DNA of 64,000 bases, taken from NCBI GenBank assembly GCA_028829895.1, contig CM054179.1, forward strand, positions 36,146,617 to 36,210,616, read 5' to 3'. Each line of letters starts with the position of its first letter. The stretch's first letter is position 1. This DNA comes from Sinotaia quadrata. Taxonomy: Eukaryota > Mollusca > Gastropoda > Architaenioglossa > Viviparidae. Position numbers and translations under genes: made by a program. The notes under the pieces were generated by a model that was not told the origin of the DNA, searched no databases, and saw only the letters and a list, made by a program, of their open reading frames with translations. This document shows positions 60,898-64,000 of the stretch, piece after piece.

Positions 60898-61280
60898 ATA
60901 GTAGACTTGATTAAATTCAGCCATAAAGTATAATTAGTAGACTAGATTAAATACAGAGGTAAAGTACAATTAGTAGAGTAGATTAAAAAGAGCGGTAAAG
61001 TACAATTAGTAGACTTGATTAAATTCAGCCATAAAGTATAATTAGTAGACTAGATTAAATACAGCGGTAAAGTACAATTAGTAGACTTGATTAAATTCAG
61101 CAATAAAGTATAATTAGTAGACTAGATTAAATACAGAGTTAAAGTACAATTAGTAGAGTAGATCAAAAAGAGCGGTAAAGTACAATTAGTAGACTTGATT
61201 AAATTCAGCCCTAAAGTATAATTAGTAGACTAGATTAAATTCAGTCATAAAGTATAATTAGTAGATTAGATTAAACACAA
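60898..61280 (+). repeat. ~36-bp satellite, block 2, with 180-bp higher-order unit
   Basis: Same monomer as 58210-58980. GTAGACTTGATTAAATTCAG lies at 60901, 61009, 61081 and 61189, spacings 108, 72, 108. The distinctive monomer with AAAAAGAGCGG sits at about 60984 and again 180 bp later. Thus five monomers form a 180-bp higher-order unit present about twice with few differences. Confidence 0.94.
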
Positions 61281-61559
61281 CCATGTCATATTGCTAGATT
61301 TAACATAGGACTGTTATTCAGAGCATTACACGCAAATCTTATGAGAGATTTTTTCCTTGCAAAATGTCAATGTAATGAATATTTGGCAGTACTTCATCTA
61401 CGCGAACATTAATTAATTAATTATAATTAATTCATCTGTTTTTTTCAGACTTATTTAAATAATTAGTCTGTAAATCCCTCCTGCACCCAGGAAGGGATTG
61501 TTTAAGGACGTATTTAGGTGAGGTTTTTATCATATGCAATCGGATGTGAGCCATTATCG
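61281..61559. other. Short single-copy spacer
   Basis: No feature recognised. Confidence 0.45.
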
Positions 61560-62025
61560 TCATAATAAGTCCATAACTATCTTAGGTACTCACTAACTTC
61601 TGATTTCAATAAGTCCATAACTATCTTAGGTACTCACTAACTTCTGATTTCAATGAGTCCATAACTATCTTCGGTACTCACTAACTTCTGATTTCAATAA
61701 GTCCATAACTATCTTAGGTACTCACTAACTTCTGATTTCAATAAGTCCATAACTATCTTAGGTACTCACTAATTTCTGATTTCAATAAGTCCATAACTAT
61801 CTTAGGTACTCACTAATTTCTGATTTCAATAAGTCCATAACTATCTTAGGTACTCACTAATTTCTGATTTCAATAAGTCCATAACTATCTTAGGTACTCA
61901 CTAACTTCTGATTTCAATAAGTATAACTATCTTAGGTACTCACTAACTTCTGATTTCAATAAGTCCATCACTGCCTTAGATACTAACTTTTCACTTCACT
62001 ATCTTAGGTACTCACTAATTTTCTA
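61560..62025. repeat. 44-bp minisatellite (about 10 copies)
   Basis: AATAAGTCCATAACTATCTT, then AGGTACTCACTAACTTCTGA; starts at 61564, 61608 and every 44 bp. A run of three adjacent units shares the AATTTCTG variant. One unit near 61917 lacks CCA, and the last ones are truncated. Confidence 0.98.
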
Positions 62026-62937
62026 TTTATTTTCCCTTTCAGTCTCTTTCCATGTTATCTCGTGTCAATATGAAAATGTGTAATCTGTCAGTAAGTAGAC
62101 CGAACAATTTACAGCGCTTTCTAGAAATACAAGAGAAGTAACGGAATGTCCAGTTAAATGTTACAAACAGCTCCAGGAAATATAGCCTCCTCATGTCCCC
62201 GTGTACACGGTACGAAGTCCGACCCATTCATTACTAATGTTTTGTCTCGATGACTGTCGTTAGTTCCATGTTTTAGATCTCTGGGGCGCTGGTAAAGAAT
62301 CCTAATGTTCACTACGTGTTGACTTTCCATTTCTTTCCCGTTCCGCGTTTTGAATCTGATTGATAGGGAAGATATTTTGGGAGACCACGTGGTCATGGGA
62401 TATGTCGGGGAAGACAGTCTCGGTTTCTGGAAGGCAATACTTTACTGCTATTAAATTCAAACGTTAAGGTAATTTGACAGCTAAACGTGTTTACATTGTC
62501 GATTCGAATTTCTCTGAGGGGAGTGCATAGATCTTGTAGCTTTTAAATTACTTAACTTGTGTTTTATCTTTGTGTATTAATGTACATTTCATCACATGCG
62601 CCATTATTGTATACAATTTTTTTCTTGTTCACTTATGAAGTATTTTTATATGAAAATTTTAATATGTTTGTTCACAAGCAAGCTTGTTCATTTCTGTTAA
62701 TATTCATGTGAATAAATACTTCTTTACTCGTTCATATTTGAATTAATTCAAAATTTTGCGAGTTTTGTCTGTGTGAATAGTGTTTTCATTTGGTAAGTTT
62801 ATTTGTGTACATGAATGTTTGTTCATTTCATCTTATTTGTGGGAATGTAACTTTCAAAAACAAATCTCTGAAAGTAGGGATGTATATTTGTTAGTTTCCA
62901 GAATACAGTTTTTTTTTGTGTGGTTTCGAAAATATCT
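62026..62937. other. Single-copy spacer
   Basis: 0.9 kb. Two overlapping minus-strand frames of 62 and 80 residues (62039-62396) lie in a less AT-rich stretch but show no recognisable domain. Confidence 0.5.
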
Positions 62938-63372
62938 TTTAACTGTATTGTATTAGTTTTGTATGGTTTAACTGTATTGCATTAGTTTTGTATGGTTTAA
63001 CTGTATTGTATTAGTTTTGTATGGTTTAACTGTATTGTATTAGTTTTGTATGGTTTAACTGTATTGTATTAGTTTTGTATGGTTTAACTGTATTGTATTA
63101 GTTTTGTATGGTTTAACTGTATTGTATTAGTTTTGTATGGTTTAACTGTATTGTATTAGTTTTGTATGGTTTAACTGTAATGTATTAGTTTTGTATGGTT
63201 TAACTGTATTGTATTAGTTTTGTATGGTTTAACTGTATTGTATTAGTTTTGTATGGTTTAACTGTATTGTATTAGTTTTGTATGGTTTAACTGTATTGTA
63301 TTAGTTTTGTATGGTTTAACTGTATTGTATTAGTTTTGTATGGTTTAACTGTATTGTATTAGTTTTGTATGG
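62938..63372. repeat. 29-bp minisatellite (exactly 15 copies, nearly perfect)
   Basis: TTTAACTGTATTGTATTAGT, then TTTGTATGG, every 29 bp for 435 bp. Only two or so single-base differences (TTGCATT in unit 2, GTAATG in one unit). The most homogeneous long array in the window. Confidence 0.99.
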
Positions 63373-64000
63373 TTTCATTGTGCTTTGTTGCTTGTTTCAC
63401 TGACTGCATGTGTTTTCTTAGCTTGGATATACTTTCTTAGTACATGTACTTGTATCTTACGGTAAATGAATAAATGTACATTGTATTTGTTTTTGTTGTG
63501 CTGCTTCTCTTACAAGACTGCATGCATTAAGCTTTGCTTTCTTTATATGATTTAAACGGTTCATTCTTTATTTGATTTAAACTGTACATTCTTTATTTAA
63601 ACTGTAATTTCTTTATATCATTTCAACTATACTTTATTTGAATACGTTTGTTATTTTTATCTCATTTGTAACTTTTGTTTTCTGCTGTGAATAATTGTGC
63701 TTCCTAGTATTTTACTTTTTTAATTTTATTTTACTGTTTGAATATGCAGCATTTCAAAATGTATTTAATTCGAAGGCCTTTTCTTCCTCTATTGTTTCGT
63801 TGGCAAGACGTGCTTGTTAAAGATGTTTGCTATTAAGCTTGAAAAAATCGTTGAAAAAATCCACAAAAATACGTTTCTGTACTTAGTGCGCTGGACTTGA
63901 AAGAAAGTATTAGATCTAAATAACATCAATTTTCTATGAACATGTTTGTAGCTGTAGAGCATTTCAACTCAAAACACACTGCAACTGTATGGTGTTGTGT
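63373..64000. other. AT-rich spacer with a ~30-bp repeat
   Basis: 63539-63635 has about four diverged copies around TTCTTTATTTGATTTAAACT. The remainder is single-copy to the window end. Confidence 0.6.

Overview
This 64 kb window looks like non-coding nuclear DNA from an invertebrate animal. It is AT-rich and has no convincing protein-coding gene, rRNA, tRNA, operon-like layout or bacterial signal. It carries long (TCTA)n, (GA)n and (CA)n microsatellites of the kind common in animal genomes. A mollusc or other lophotrochozoan is my best guess from overall texture, not from any diagnostic gene.

The dominant feature is an extraordinary density of minisatellites. About 80 separate tandem arrays or local duplications can be read directly. 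Adding up my coordinates gives roughly 28 kb, or about 44% of the window. Most units are 18-60 bp, with a few of 74-160 bp. Nearly every array has its own unrelated monomer, so these look like many independent local expansions rather than one satellite family. Some arrays are almost perfectly homogeneous (37510-37797, 45721-46226, 62938-63372). Others are so decayed that only a motif recurs (12230-12880, 23715-24640, 33075-34035).

Layout. 1-3000 is mostly single-copy and holds one copy (1245-1575) of a dispersed element; its inverted partner is at 34575-34935. 3-9.6 kb is a dense run of minisatellites. 9.7-17 kb has (TCTA)n, a 1 kb CT-rich array, GATA repeats, a two-variant 22-bp array and a facing (GT)n/(CA)n pair. 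17.3-25.2 kb, 26.8-32.7 kb and 33-37.8 kb are further array clusters. 40-49.6 kb repeats the pattern and includes a 700-bp purine-rich strand. 49.6-57.1 kb is mostly single-copy, with a CpG cluster and arrays at 52.5 and 53.9 kb. 57.1-63.4 kb holds a satellite split into two blocks, one with a five-unit higher-order repeat, and a very young 29-bp array near the right end.

The single-copy spacers contain a few spots that could be regulatory: CpG-rich patches at 43441-43560, 48125-48295 and 50376-50493, CTCF-like strings, and four perfect CRE palindromes. None is tied to a visible gene. The window could be a very large intron or an intergenic region; the sequence alone does not decide. Open reading frames here are by-products of repeats or short chance frames, and I annotate none as a gene.
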